64,000 bases of DNA from Microbacteriaceae bacterium (GTDB lineage: Bacteria > Actinomycetota > Actinomycetes > Actinomycetales > Microbacteriaceae), in contig WQZN01000002.1 of NCBI GenBank assembly GCA_009780695.1, positions 62,001 through 126,000 on the forward strand, read 5' to 3'. The notes under the pieces were generated by a model. It searched no databases and was not told where the DNA came from. It saw nothing but the letters and a program-made list of their open reading frames with translations. Positions 16,931 through 27,100 of this stretch are shown piece by piece (the stretch's first letter is position 1; every line of letters begins with the position of its first letter). The translations under genes were made by a program, and so were the position numbers.

Positions 16931-19900
16931 ATGACATCCCCCCACAGGCGGCGCACGCCGCTCGTGAAGCTCGGGCTGGGGGTGGCGGTCGCCGCGGTCT
17001 TCGCCGCGCCGCTCGCCGCCACCGTGCCCGCCGTCGGTGCCACAGCAGCCGGCACCACCGTGCTCGACAGCACCTTCGACGACGGAACCATCACCCCCTG
17101 GACCGCCAACGGCGGCGCCTCGCTCAGCGTGGTGGCCGACCCCTCTCGCGCCGGCGAGTCGCTCGAGGCCACCGGCATCACCGCCGGCTACATGGGCCCC
17201 GCCGTCGACCTGACCAAGCTCCTCACACCGGGCGTCGCCTACACCGTGTCGTTCGACGCGCGCGTCGCCGCGGACACCGCCTCGGCCGGCCTCGGCGACA
17301 GCGTGCACTTCACCGTCGACGACGGGAACTACACATGGGTCTCGAGCGGCCAGTCCATCTCGGACAGCGCCTGGACGACCATCACGGGCACGTACACGCT
17401 CGCCGCGGGCGCGACCAAGGCCAACATGTACCTCGACTCGACGCTGCCGTCGGGCCAGACCGCGTACCCCGACGTGCTCATCGACAACGTCACGATCACC
17501 GGCCCCGCCGGCGGCTCGACCGGCGGCGGCACGACGACCTGCACCCCGGTGGCCGCCCAGTCGCTCGTCTCGGCGAACTTCGACGACCAGACGCTCGACG
17601 GGCTGACCCAGGACGGCAGCCCGACGTCGCTGTCGTACGAGAACGTCTCGGGCGACGCCGCGGGCGACTATTCCCTGCGTGTGAACGGCCGCACGAACAA
17701 CTACGACGGCGTGCAGACCGCGAAGGGCGCGTTCTCGTCTCTCGCCGCGGGCGACACCGTGACCGTCTCGGCCAAGGTGCGCCTCGCGACCCAGACCTCG
17801 GACGCTGCGCAGATGCGCATCGTGTCGAACCCGGGCTACACCTGGATCGGCAACCAGTCCGCCGTCACGGACGGCGCGTGGTCGACGATCTCGGGCACCT
17901 ACACGATCCCCGCGGGCACCGACACCTCCGCGTTGCAGTTCTACGTGGGCACCGACGGCCTCACGACCGCGGACGGCACCGCGGACGCGAGCCTGACGAG
18001 CTACGACTACGACGTCAACGACCTGTCGATCGGCATCCCCGGCACCGACTGCTCCGGCAGCGGCGGAACCGGCAGCACCTGCACCTACCCGACGAGCAGC
18101 ACGCTCATCAGCTCGGACTTCGAGTCGGGCGATGCAGACGGCTGGGTCCCGCGCGCCGATGCCAAGGGCCAGGCGACCGTGAGCGTCGTCTCGGGCGGCT
18201 ACAACAGCAGCAACGCCCTCGAGGCCACGAACCGCAACGACCAGGGCGAGGCGGTCGGCCACGATGTGACCTGTCTGCTGCAGCCGAGTCAGACTTATGA
18301 GTTCAGCGGGTGGGTGCGCTTCGCCGCGGGCCAGCCGACGGATGACGTCTGGCTCTCGCTCGCGAACACGGTGGGCGGCACGACCAGCTACTCGACCCTC
18401 GGCCAGTTCACGAACGTGACCGACTCGGGCTGGGCGCAGATCGACCAGACCTTCACGATGCCGGCATCCAGCGACTCGGCGATGATCTACCTCGAGACGA
18501 AGTACTACAGCGACGGCTCGGCCGGCAACACGTCCGACATGCTGTTCGACGACCTGACGCTGACCAAGCCGGCGCCGCTGACGGTGCAGGACATCACGCC
18601 GATCAAGGACACCCTGCCGTTCCCGGTCGGCGCCGCCGTGTCCGACCCGGAGATCACCGGAGCGCCCGGCCAGCTGCTCGCGAAGCACTTCGACCAGGTG
18701 ACCCCCGAGAACACCATGAAGCCCGAGGCCTGGTACAACGCGGACGGCTCGTTCGTGACGACCAACGCCGACGCGGACGCGCTGATGACCTACGCGCAGC
18801 AGAACGACATGCGCGTCTACGGCCACAACCTGGTCTGGTACCAGCAGACGCCGGACTGGTTCTTCGACGTCTCGCCGACCGACAGCACCCCGCTGACGAA
18901 CAGCCCCGCTGACCAGGCGATCCTGCGGGCGCGCCTCGACCAGCACATCTACGACGTGGCGCAGTACCTGTCGAGCAAGTTCGGCGCCTTCGGCTCGTCG
19001 ACGAACCCGCTGGTGTCGTTCGACGTGGTCAACGAGGCCGTCTCGGACAACGTCGGCGACCCGGACGACCTGCGGCAGAGCCGCTGGTACCAGGTGCTCG
19101 GCGAGTCGTACATCGAAGAGGCGTTCAACGACGCGAACAAGGACTTCAACCAGACCTTCGCCGCGCCCGGAGCCACCCACCCGATCGCGCTGTTCTACAA
19201 CGACTACAACACCGAGCAGGCCGGCAAGCGCGCCCGCGTGCTGGAACTCGTGAACCGCCTCATCGCCGACGGCGTGCCGATCGACGGCATCGGCCACCAG
19301 TTCCACGTCACGATGGCGACCCCGGTCTCGTCGCTCAAGGACGCGATCGACGCGTTCAACGGCATCCAGACCGCCGACGGCCACGAGCTTTACCAGGCCG
19401 TGACCGAGCTCGACGTGCCGACGGGCACGCCGGTGACGACGGCCAACGAGATCGAGCAGGGCTATTACTACAAGGATGTCTTCGACATGCTGCGCAGCGA
19501 GTACGCGGCCGGTTCGAAGATCTTCTCCGCCACCGTGTGGGGTCTGACCGACGGTCAGAGCTGGCGCGCCAGCTCGGGCGCCCCGCTGCTGTTCGACGAC
19601 AACCTGCAGGCGAAGCCCGCCTACTACGGCGTGACCGACCAGACGCTGCCTCCGCTGCAGCAGACGGCGGTCGTGTTCCAGGAGGACGCGTCGGACGTCG
19701 GCGGCTCGAGCTCCGGCGCGACCGGCAGCGTCGAGTGGAACCAGCTTCCCCTGAAGCCGATCGGCGACAACGGGGATGCCGGATTCCAGCTGCGCTGGGC
19801 CGCCGACCACCTGACGGCCTACGTCTCGGTCACCGACTCGAGCGACGACCCGACCGACCAGGCGTCCTTCACCTGGGGCGACGGCACGCAGACCGCGACC

Positions 19901-20989
19901 GTCAACCGGGACGGCACCGTCACCGGCACCGGCGTCACCGCACAGGTGAGCACGACGGCCGCCGGCTGGAGCGCCGTGGTGACGCTGCCCGACAGCGGCC
20001 TCAGCTCGACGAGCACGCCCAAGTTCGACGTGGCCGTGACGAACGGGTCGACGGTCGAGGACTGGAACACGCCGGGGACCCTCGGCACGCTCCAGCTCGT
20101 CGAGCCGCTCTCGTTCACCACCATCCCCGAGGCATCCGTCGCCCCCGTGATCGACGGCACCAAGGACCCGGTGTGGAACGAGGCGACCACGGTCGAGACG
20201 GACAAGCTGATCTCGGGCTCGGCGACCGGCGCCAAGGCGACCGTCTACCAGCTGTGGAAGGACGACTACCTCTACGTGCTGGCCGACGTCACCGACCCGA
20301 CGATCGACGTGTCGTCGCCGAACGCCTACGAGCAGGACTCGGTGGAGATCTTCACCGACCCGGGCAACGTGAAGAACGGCGCCTATCTGACGTCCGACGC
20401 GCAGATGCGCATCAACGTCGACAACGCGACGTCCTTCGGCGCGGGCGACACCGAGGCGAACCAGGAGGCGCGCCTCGAGAGCGCCACCTCGCGCACCGCG
20501 ACGGGCTACATCGTCGAGGCGCGGATCGACCTCGGCACCGGCGTGACCGGCGTCGGCACCTTCCAGGGCGTCGACTACGAGGTCAACGACGGCACCAACG
20601 GCGCGCGCACGGCCAACTTCGGCTGGGCCGAGCAGACCGGCACCGCGTACGAGACGACCGCCCGCTGGGGCGTCGCCGAGCTCACGGGCCCGTCGCAGGC
20701 GGCCCCCGTCATCACGACGCAGCCGACCTCGGCCTCGGTCGGCAAGGACACGACGGTGACCTTCACCGCCGCGGCCTCGGGCAACCCCGCGCCGACCGTG
20801 CAGTGGCAGTACGAGAAGACCGGCTCGCGCCAGTGGATCACCCTGCCGGGCGCCACGAGCCCGAGCCTGACGCTCGCCGGCTCGCCCTCGCTCAGCGGCA
20901 ACGTCTACCGTGCGGTGTTCACCAACGCCCTCGGCACGGCGGCCACCGACGGGGCGACCCTGACCGTCTCGGCGGGCAAGGTCAAGTAG
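16931..20989 (+). CDS. Secreted multidomain endo-1,4-beta-xylanase (GH10 with CBMs)
   Basis: 1352 aa extracellular enzyme hydrolysing beta-1,4-xylan. Layout: signal peptide (about 1-38, 'VKLGLGVAVAAVFAAPLAAT'), three CBM4/9/22-type beta-sandwich modules (about 40-190, 195-375, 380-550) joined by Gly/Ser/Thr linkers, GH10 catalytic domain (about 550-905), a CBM9-like region in two parts (about 910-1255, 'APVIDGTKDPVWNEATTVE'), and a C-terminal Ig-like domain (about 1256-1350). The GH10 acid/base E702 in 'FDVVNEAVSDN' and nucleophile E826 in 'AVTELDVPTG' are intact, as is 'HNLVWYQQTPDWFF'. No LPxTG or SLH anchor. ATG 16931 has AAGGAG at optimal distance. Family-typical architecture of thermophilic and soil xylanases; the uronate-like and rhamnose clusters further on fit plant-polymer use. 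Confidence 0.95.
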   Translation: MTSPHRRRTPLVKLGLGVAVAAVFAAPLAATVPAVGATAAGTTVLDSTFDDGTITPWTANGGASLSVVADPSRAGESLEATGITAGYMGPAVDLTKLLTPGVAYTVSFDARVAADTASAGLGDSVHFTVDDGNYTWVSSGQSISDSAWTTITGTYTLAAGATKANMYLDSTLPSGQTAYPDVLIDNVTITGPAGGSTGGGTTTCTPVAAQSLVSANFDDQTLDGLTQDGSPTSLSYENVSGDAAGDYSLRVNGRTNNYDGVQTAKGAFSSLAAGDTVTVSAKVRLATQTSDAAQMRIVSNPGYTWIGNQSAVTDGAWSTISGTYTIPAGTDTSALQFYVGTDGLTTADGTADASLTSYDYDVNDLSIGIPGTDCSGSGGTGSTCTYPTSSTLISSDFESGDADGWVPRADAKGQATVSVVSGGYNSSNALEATNRNDQGEAVGHDVTCLLQPSQTYEFSGWVRFAAGQPTDDVWLSLANTVGGTTSYSTLGQFTNVTDSGWAQIDQTFTMPASSDSAMIYLETKYYSDGSAGNTSDMLFDDLTLTKPAPLTVQDITPIKDTLPFPVGAAVSDPEITGAPGQLLAKHFDQVTPENTMKPEAWYNADGSFVTTNADADALMTYAQQNDMRVYGHNLVWYQQTPDWFFDVSPTDSTPLTNSPADQAILRARLDQHIYDVAQYLSSKFGAFGSSTNPLVSFDVVNEAVSDNVGDPDDLRQSRWYQVLGESYIEEAFNDANKDFNQTFAAPGATHPIALFYNDYNTEQAGKRARVLELVNRLIADGVPIDGIGHQFHVTMATPVSSLKDAIDAFNGIQTADGHELYQAVTELDVPTGTPVTTANEIEQGYYYKDVFDMLRSEYAAGSKIFSATVWGLTDGQSWRASSGAPLLFDDNLQAKPAYYGVTDQTLPPLQQTAVVFQEDASDVGGSSSGATGSVEWNQLPLKPIGDNGDAGFQLRWAADHLTAYVSVTDSSDDPTDQASFTWGDGTQTATVNRDGTVTGTGVTAQVSTTAAGWSAVVTLPDSGLSSTSTPKFDVAVTNGSTVEDWNTPGTLGTLQLVEPLSFTTIPEASVAPVIDGTKDPVWNEATTVETDKLISGSATGAKATVYQLWKDDYLYVLADVTDPTIDVSSPNAYEQDSVEIFTDPGNVKNGAYLTSDAQMRINVDNATSFGAGDTEANQEARLESATSRTATGYIVEARIDLGTGVTGVGTFQGVDYEVNDGTNGARTANFGWAEQTGTAYETTARWGVAELTGPSQAAPVITTQPTSASVGKDTTVTFTAAASGNPAPTVQWQYEKTGSRQWITLPGATSPSLTLAGSPSLSGNVYRAVFTNALGTAATDGATLTVSAGKVK

Positions 20990-21000
20990 CCACCAGACAG

Positions 21001-21036
21001 GAATCGCCCCGGCCGAGCATGCGGCCGGGGCGATTC
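21001..21036. terminator. Bidirectional intrinsic terminator (xylanase / DEAD helicase)
   Basis: Perfect 14-bp arms (GAATCGCCCCGGCC and its complement) with an 8-nt loop. It lies 11 nt after the xylanase stop and 17 nt before the end of the convergent helicase gene. Confidence 0.85.
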
Positions 21037-21052
21037 CCCTGTGCGGGGCGGG

Positions 21053-22501
21053 TTACGCGGTGGGCGCGGCGCCCGTGGTGCCGGTCGGGCGCGAGCCGCC
21101 GCGGCGACGGCGCCGGCGGCGCGGGGCCGCATTGCCGTCGTGGTGCTCGGTGCCCTGGCCGTCGTGCGTGCCCGAGGCGACCGCCTTCTCGGCGGGAGCG
21201 TCGGCCGTGGCATCCGTCGACCCGCTCGTGCGCGTGCGGCTGCGGCCTCGGCGCGACGAGCCCTCGCCCTCGGGGCGGCCCTGCTTCGCGACCTCGGACT
21301 CGACCTTCGGCTTCGGGGTCGTCTTGAGGCGGCCCTTGGTGCCCTCGGGGATGTCGAGGTCGGTGTAGAGGTGCGGCGACGACGAGTAGGTCTCGGTCGG
21401 CTCGGGCTGGCCGAACTCGAGCGCCTTGTTGATGAGGGCCCACTTGTGCAGGTCCTCCCAGTCGACGAAGGTCACGGCGATGCCGGTCTTGCCCGCGCGG
21501 CCCGTGCGGCCGGCGCGGTGCAGGTAGGTCTTCTCGTCGTCGGGGATCGTGTGGTTGATGACGTGGGTCACGTCGTCGACGTCGATGCCGCGGGCGGCGA
21601 CATCCGTCGCGATCAGGATCTCCTTCTTGCCGGCCTTGAACGCCGACATGTTGCGCTCGCGCTGTTCCTGGTTCAGGTCGCCGTGCACGCTGACGGCGGG
21701 GAAGCCGCGGTCGTTCAGCTCGTCCTGCAGGCGGGCGGCGGCGCGCTTGGTGCGGGTGAAGACGACGGTCTTGCCGCGGCCCTCGGCCTGCAGGATGCGG
21801 GCGATCACCTCGTCCTTGTCGAGCGAGTGCGCGCGATAGATGACGTGCTTGATGTTCGCCTGCGTCAAGCCCTCGTCGGGGTCGGTCGCGCGGATGTGGA
21901 TCGGCTTGGTCATGAAGCGGCGCGCGAGGGCCACGATCGGGCCGGGCATCGTCGCCGAGAACAGCATGGTGTGGCGCACGGCCGGCAGCTGCTGGAAGAT
22001 CTTCTCGATGTCAGGCAGGAAGCCGAGGTCGAGCATCTTGTCGGCCTCGTCGAGCACGACCTCGGTGACCTCGGAGAGGTTGAGCAGGCGCTGGCCCGCG
22101 AGGTCGAGCAGGCGGCCCGGCGTGCCGACGGCGATCTGCGCGCCCGCCTTGATGGCGGCGATCTGGCCCTCGTAGGCCTTGCCGCCGTAGATGGCGACGA
22201 CCGAGGTGGAGCGGCCGGATGTCGCGAGCTCCATGTCCTCGGCGACCTGCACCGCGAGCTCGCGGGTCGGGGTCACGATGAGGGCCTTGATGCCCGGCGC
22301 CGGGTCGGCGCCGAGGCGCTGGATGACCGGCAGGCCGAAGCCGAAGGTCTTGCCGGTGCCGGTCTTGGCCTGGCCGATGATGTCCTGCCCGGTGAGGGCG
22401 AGGGGAATGGTCTGCTCCTGGATGGGGAAGGGCTCGATGATGCCCTTGCCCGCGAGCACGTCGACGATGTCGGTGTCGATGTTCAGATCTGCGAAAGTCA
22501 C
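21053..22501 (-). CDS. DEAD-box ATP-dependent RNA helicase (RhlE type)
   Basis: 482 aa. All helicase motifs are visible: Q motif 'PFPIQEQTIPL', Walker A 'AKTGTGKT', 'PTRELAVQ', 'TPGRLLDL', 'VLDEADKMLDLGF', 'SATMPG', 'ATDVAARGIDVDDV' and 'HRAGRTGRAG'. The last ~120 residues are a basic, disordered tail ending in Arg/Gly-rich sequence, likely RNA-binding. Probably unwinds structured RNA in decay or ribosome assembly. GTG 22501 is chosen because the family begins at 'TFADLNIDTDIVDVL'; the longer ATG reading (22546) adds an unconserved stretch. Convergent with xylanase and divergent from the ferritin-like gene, as in mycobacterial Rv3211/Rv3210c. Confidence 0.93.
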   Translation of the reverse strand: MTFADLNIDTDIVDVLAGKGIIEPFPIQEQTIPLALTGQDIIGQAKTGTGKTFGFGLPVIQRLGADPAPGIKALIVTPTRELAVQVAEDMELATSGRSTSVVAIYGGKAYEGQIAAIKAGAQIAVGTPGRLLDLAGQRLLNLSEVTEVVLDEADKMLDLGFLPDIEKIFQQLPAVRHTMLFSATMPGPIVALARRFMTKPIHIRATDPDEGLTQANIKHVIYRAHSLDKDEVIARILQAEGRGKTVVFTRTKRAAARLQDELNDRGFPAVSVHGDLNQEQRERNMSAFKAGKKEILIATDVAARGIDVDDVTHVINHTIPDDEKTYLHRAGRTGRAGKTGIAVTFVDWEDLHKWALINKALEFGQPEPTETYSSSPHLYTDLDIPEGTKGRLKTTPKPKVESEVAKQGRPEGEGSSRRGRSRTRTSGSTDATADAPAEKAVASGTHDGQGTEHHDGNAAPRRRRRRRGGSRPTGTTGAAPTA

Positions 22502-22577
22502 GGAAAGATACCTGTTCGGTGTCGTACGGCGAGGGAGTGTCCTCAAGCCTCCGCCCAGTCTACCGACGGCTTCCTTC

Positions 22578-22583
22578 TAGACT
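22578..22583 (+). promoter_or_regulatory. -10 box of the ferritin-like gene (leaderless)
   Basis: TAGACT, 7 nt before a GTG at 22591. The ATG at 22585 is only 1 nt after the box and would precede the transcription start, which argues for the GTG. Confidence 0.5.
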
Positions 22584-22590
22584 CATGGCC

Positions 22591-23313
22591 GTGGCCTTCT
22601 CGTGGTTCAAGCGTCGTCGCCTCGTCCTCGATGCCCCCCGGCTGCGGCCCCGCCGCGAGCGCAATTCGGCGGTCGCCGCCGACCTCGCCGCGGTCGCGCC
22701 CGACCTGCGCCCCTTCCTCGGTCTGTCGGCGAGCGTCCAGCTGAGCGCGTTCGAGAGGCTGTCGGCGCTCGTGGCGGATGCCCCGGGCTACGCCGCGAAG
22801 GAGGCGATCGGCCAGGCGGCCGCGCACGCCCTCACCCGGCACGAGCGGCTGGTCTCGGAGCTGCGGCGCTTCGACCTCGACCCCGACACCGAGCTGCGCG
22901 AGCACCTGCCCCGCGTCGCCGCCCTGGACGCGGCCACGGCCGGCCACGACTGGCCCGAGCGCGTGCTCTCGGCGCACATCGTCGGCGGCCTGCTCGACGA
23001 CTTCTTCGCGGAGCTGGCCCAGGGGGTGCCGTCGGACGGCATCCGCGAGCTGCCCGCGGTCTTCGCCGTCGACCCGGCCGACCGCCGCATGCTTGAGGCG
23101 CTGCTCGCCGAGCGCATCGACGCCGACGCCGTGCTCGCCTCGCGCCTCGCGATGTGGGGGCGGCGGCTCGTGGGGGACACGCTGCTGCTGAGCCGGTCGA
23201 TCCTGCGGCTGACGGGCGACGTCGAGGTGGATGACGCGCACACCGCGCCCCTGTACGCCGACATCATCGCGGCGCACACGCGGCGCATGGACGCGCTCGG
23301 CCTCACGGCGTAG
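22591..23313 (+). CDS. Ferritin-like-fold protein (MiaE-like superfamily)
   Basis: About 240 aa, mostly helical. The sequence 'AKEAIGQAAAHALTRHERLV', 'DWPERVLSAHIVGGLLDDFF' and the C-terminal 'GRRLVGDTLLLSRSILRLTG' fit the actinobacterial ferritin-like fold family related to tRNA hydroxylase MiaE. Scattered Glu/His pairs could bind a di-iron centre, but I cannot assign the full EXXH set with certainty. Function unknown. It sits between the DEAD helicase and the DUF3107 gene, the same order as mycobacterial Rv3211-Rv3210c-Rv3208A. An ATG at 22585 is the alternative start. Confidence 0.8.
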   Translation: MAFSWFKRRRLVLDAPRLRPRRERNSAVAADLAAVAPDLRPFLGLSASVQLSAFERLSALVADAPGYAAKEAIGQAAAHALTRHERLVSELRRFDLDPDTELREHLPRVAALDAATAGHDWPERVLSAHIVGGLLDDFFAELAQGVPSDGIRELPAVFAVDPADRRMLEALLAERIDADAVLASRLAMWGRRLVGDTLLLSRSILRLTGDVEVDDAHTAPLYADIIAAHTRRMDALGLTA

Positions 23314-23336
23314 GGGCGCTCGAACGCGGCCCCCCG

Positions 23337-23518
23337 GAGCTACACGAGGGGTGAGTTCGGGCGCTGTTTCGCGGCGGAACATCGCCTGAATGCACACGAA
23401 GGGTGAGTTCGGGCGGAAAGTGTCGACGGACATCGGCCGGAGGCACACAAGGGGCGAGTTGGGGCCGAAAATGCCGACCGAACGCTGCCTGAAGGCACGC
23501 CAGAGGTGAGTTCGGGCG
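23337..23518. repeat. 52-bp-period imperfect tandem repeat, locus B (four units)
   Basis: Anchor GTGAGTTCGG occurs at 23351, 23403, 23454 (variant GCGAGTTGGG) and 23506, spacing 52, 51 and 52 bp. Each anchor is preceded by CACACGARGG-like sequence and followed by about 28 bp with recognisable unit-to-unit similarity (for example CGGAACATCGCCTGAA). Same core and period as locus A at 10790. It occupies the gap between two convergent genes. Confidence 0.8.
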
Positions 23519-23542
23519 CGCGGCCCGATCAGGCGACCTCGA

Positions 23543-23845
23543 TCAGGCGCGGGCGCCGTGCTGCGCGACGGCCGCGTGCAGCGCGGCATCCGCCCGCTCG
23601 CGCGAGCGGCCGACGAGGACGTCCACGGCGACGGCCACGACGGCCGTGCCGAGGACGGCGAGCCACCAGATCACGCCGGCGTCCCACTTGAGGCCGGCCC
23701 AGGTGAGGGCGACCCAGAGCACCATCGCGGCGACGCCGCCGACGGCCGGCACGAGAGCCGCGCCGTGCGTGTGCCGCCAGGGCAGCGCATAGCGTGCGAC
23801 GCCGCCGATGATCACGCCGATGAGGGCGATGAAGAGCAGTTCCAC
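23543..23845 (-). CDS. Small integral membrane protein of unknown function
   Basis: 100 aa with about three transmembrane helices ('LLFIALIGVIIGGVARYALP', 'ALVPAVGGVAAMVLWVALTW', 'VIWWLAVLGTAVVAVAVDVL') and a short charged C-terminus. The first helix with 'GVIIGGVARY' resembles GlsB/YeaQ/YmgE-type or CrcB-like small membrane proteins, but the match is too weak to name. GTG start 6 bp after the DUF3107 stop, so the two are cotranscribed. Confidence 0.75.
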   Translation of the reverse strand: MELLFIALIGVIIGGVARYALPWRHTHGAALVPAVGGVAAMVLWVALTWAGLKWDAGVIWWLAVLGTAVVAVAVDVLVGRSRERADAALHAAVAQHGARA

Positions 23846-23851
23846 GGGTGT

Positions 23852-24079
23852 CTACGCGACGAAGCCGACGCGACGCGTCTCTTCGGCGCCGACCTGCACG
23901 TAGGCGATGCCGGCGACGGGGATGAGGTAGTTGGCGCCCTTGTTGTCGGCGAGGGCGAGCAGCGGGCTGCCGGCCGTGATCGCCTGCGCGACCTTGGCGT
24001 TGACGTCAGCGGCCGACTCGTCGGTCTCGAAGCTGAGCTCGCGGGGGGCGTTCAGGATGCCGATGCGGATCTCCACCAC
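23852..24079 (-). CDS. DUF3107 protein (TB9.4-like)
   Basis: 75 aa, an actinobacteria-specific family without known function. 'MVEIRIGILNAPRELSFETD' and the ending 'YLIPVAGIAYVQVGAEETRR' match DUF3107, with the length of the mycobacterial TB9.4 protein. GTG start with GAAAGG upstream. It is divergent from adnA and followed by the small membrane protein. Confidence 0.9.
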   Translation of the reverse strand: MVEIRIGILNAPRELSFETDESAADVNAKVAQAITAGSPLLALADNKGANYLIPVAGIAYVQVGAEETRRVGFVA

Positions 24080-24161
24080 AGTGCCTTTCGTCGTTGTGCT
24101 GACGAGCCTATCCAGTGCGCGCGCCGCTTCCCGCGCGTGTTCGCTGGAGGGGGAAGCGCCG

Positions 24162-27100
24162 ATGTCGGCGGGGGGCGATAGCTTGTCGATCGTGCTCCTC
24201 GACCCGTCTCAGCAGGCCGTGCTCGACCTCCCGTTCGAGCGCTCCGCGGTCGTGCTCGGCGCGCCCGGCACCGGGAAGACGACGACGCTCGTCGAGCTCG
24301 TCGCCGCGCGGGTGGGCGCGGGCGCGGTGCGACCCGACGAGGTGCTCGCGCTCTCGGCGAGCCGCACCGCCGCGACCGCGCTGCGCGACCGGCTCTCGCT
24401 GCGGCTGGGGCTCGCGACACAGGGGCCGCGGGCGCGCACGGCGAACTCGCTCGCGTTCAGCGTCGCGGGGGCCGCGGCGGCATCCGGCCTGCCCGAGCCG
24501 CGTCTGCTGACCGGCGCCGAGCAGGACCAGCTGCTCGCCGAGCAGCTCGCCGGCGACGAGGCGGACGGCGCGGGCGACTGGCCCGAGCACCTCTCGCCCG
24601 ACGTGCGGCGGCTCGCGGGCTTCCGCGCCGAGCTGCGCGAGCTCATGGAGCGCATGGTCGAGAACCGGGTCTCGGCGGCGCGGCTCGTCGAGCTCGGGCG
24701 CGACGGCGGCGTGCCCGAGTGGGTCGCTGCGGGCGGCTTCATCGCGCGCTATCAGGACACGCTCGACCGGCACCGTCCGGGCTTCGTGACGGCGGCGGAG
24801 CTGTTGGCGGATGCCGCGCGCCTGGTCGCCTCGGGCGAGGTCGACCCCGGTGTCCGCCTGCTCGTCGTCGACGACCTGCAGGAGTTCACGCGCGCCGGCC
24901 TCGGCTTCGTCGCGGCGATCGCGCGGCGCGGCGTGCCCGTCGTGGCCTTCGGCGACCCGGACGTCGCGACGACGACCTTCCGCGGGGCCGACCCGACGGC
25001 GGTCGCGGGCTTCGGCGCGCGGGTGGGGGTGGACGCGGCATCCCTCGTGCTCGCGGTCGCGCACCGCCAGCCCGCGGCGCTGCGCGAGGTGACCGCGCGC
25101 GTGACCGAGCGCATCGGAGCGGCCCTCGCCGGGCCGCAGCGGAAGGCCGCGCCCGCGGGCGAGGGCGGCCGTGTCGAGAGCATCGTCGCGCCGAGCGACG
25201 CCGACCAGTTCGCGACGCTCGCGCGGCGCCTGCGCGAGCTGCACCTGCTCGGCGAGCGGCTGCCATGGGGGCGCATGGCCGTGGTCGTGCGCTCGGGGCG
25301 GCAGGTGCCCGAGGTCGCGCGCGCGCTCGCCGTGGCCGAGGTGCCCACCACGACGACGGCCGCCGGCGGCGCACTGCGCGACGACTACGCGGCGAAACAC
25401 CTGCTGACCGCGGCGGGCGCGGTGCTCGGCCTGCGCGCGCTCGACGGGGTGGTCGCCGCGGAACTGCTGCTCGGGCCGCTCGGCGGCCTCGATGCCGTGC
25501 AGCTGCGGAAGCTGCGGCTCGCGCTGCGCCACGAGGAGATCGCCGGCGGCGGCAACCGCGCGGGCGAGGTGCTGCTCGCCGAGGCGCTCGCCGACCCGGC
25601 CGCGCTCGTGACCGTCGAGGACATGGCGCCCGGGCGCGCCGCGCGGCGGCTCGCGCAGACGCTGCAGACGGCGCGCGGGCAGGCCGGGCGCGGCGCGACG
25701 ATCGAGGAGCTGCTGTGGACCCTGTGGGACCGCAGCGGGCTCGCCGCGACCTGGTCGAAGCAGGCCGCGCGCGGCGGCATCGTCGGCGCCGAGGCGAACC
25801 GCGACCTCGACGGCGTCGTGGCGCTGTTCGCCGCGGCGAAGCGCTTCGTGGAGCGCTCGCCGGGGCGGCCTGCGGCCGACTTCGTGACCGAGCTGGCCGA
25901 CGCGGCCGTGCCCGAGGACACGCTCGCACCGCGCTCGACGGCCGATGCCGTGCTCGTGTGCACGCCCGCGGCGGCCGTGGGCCTCGAGTTCGACGTCGTG
26001 GCCGTGGCGTCCGTGCAAGAGGGCGGCTGGCCGAACGTGCGGCTGCGCGGGTCGCTGCTGCGCCCGCAGGCGCTGGGGGCGGCCGAGGCCGCGCTCGACG
26101 AGCGCACCGCGGTGATGCACGACGAGCTGCGCATGTTCGCGCTCGCGGTGTCGCGCGCGCGCCGGCTGCTCATCGTGGCCGCGAGCGAGGGGGAGGACCA
26201 GCAGGCCTCGCCGTTCCTGCGGCTCGCCGGCGGCCACGCGGTGCCGGTGGCGGGGCATCCGTTCACCCTGCGCGGGCTCGTCGGGCAGCTGCGGCGGCGG
26301 CTGGCGAGTGCGCCCGGGGACGCCTCGGCGGCGGCATCCCTCGCGACGCTCGCCGAGGCCGGGGTCGCGGGGGCCGACCCCGCCGGCTGGTACGGCGTGC
26401 TCGAGCCCTCGGCCGACGGCCCGCTCGTCGACCTCGACGCCGACCCGGGCGCGGTCGTGCCCGTCTCGCCGTCGAAGATCGAGACCTTCGAGACGTCGCC
26501 GCTGCGTTGGTTCGTCGACACCATGTCGGGCACCTCGGGCGGCCTCGCGACGGGCGTCGGCACGATCCTGCACGCCATCATGGAGGTCGCCTCGGCCGAG
26601 CCCGAGGGCGACGTCAGCGTCGAGCGCATCTGGGGCGACGTCGAGCGGCGGTGGGCCGAGCTGGGCCTCGAGCCCGGCTGGGTCGAGCAGCGCGAGAAGC
26701 GCCGGGTGCGCAAGATGGCCGAGGGGCTGCACGACTACCTCGCCGATTTCGAGCGCTCGGGCGCGGCTCTGCTCACGGCCGAGGGTCGGTTCCGGCTGCA
26801 GGTCGGACAGACGGTGATCAACGGCGCCATCGACCGCGTCGAGCGCGGGCCCGACGGCACCGTGGTGATCGTCGATCTGAAGACCGGCAGGCGGCATCCG
26901 TCGGGGTCCGAAGTGCCGGGGCACGCCCAGCTCAATGCGTACCAGCTCGCCTACCGCGACGGCGCGCTCGACGAGCTGTTCGCCGAGGCGGGCGCCGTCG
27001 CCGACCCGGCACTGCTCGGCGGGGCGAAGCTCGTCTTCGTCGCGCCCGAGACCACGACCACGCGCAAGCGGTATCGCGAGGTGCCGCAGCCTGCGAACGG

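Noticed and set aside
16913-19810. 965-codon minus-strand frame opposite the xylanase gene
   Set aside because: Shadow of the xylanase coding frame; no recognisable domain, while the plus strand has a signal peptide and intact GH10 catalytic residues.
22585-22590. ATG at 22585 as start of the ferritin-like protein
   Set aside because: It lies 1 nt after the inferred -10 box; the GTG at 22591 fits the 7-nt leaderless spacing. Kept as an alternative only.
23337-23518. 52-bp-period array as a CRISPR array
   Set aside because: Units differ at many positions, the inter-core parts resemble one another and are not unique spacers, and no cas gene is in the window.
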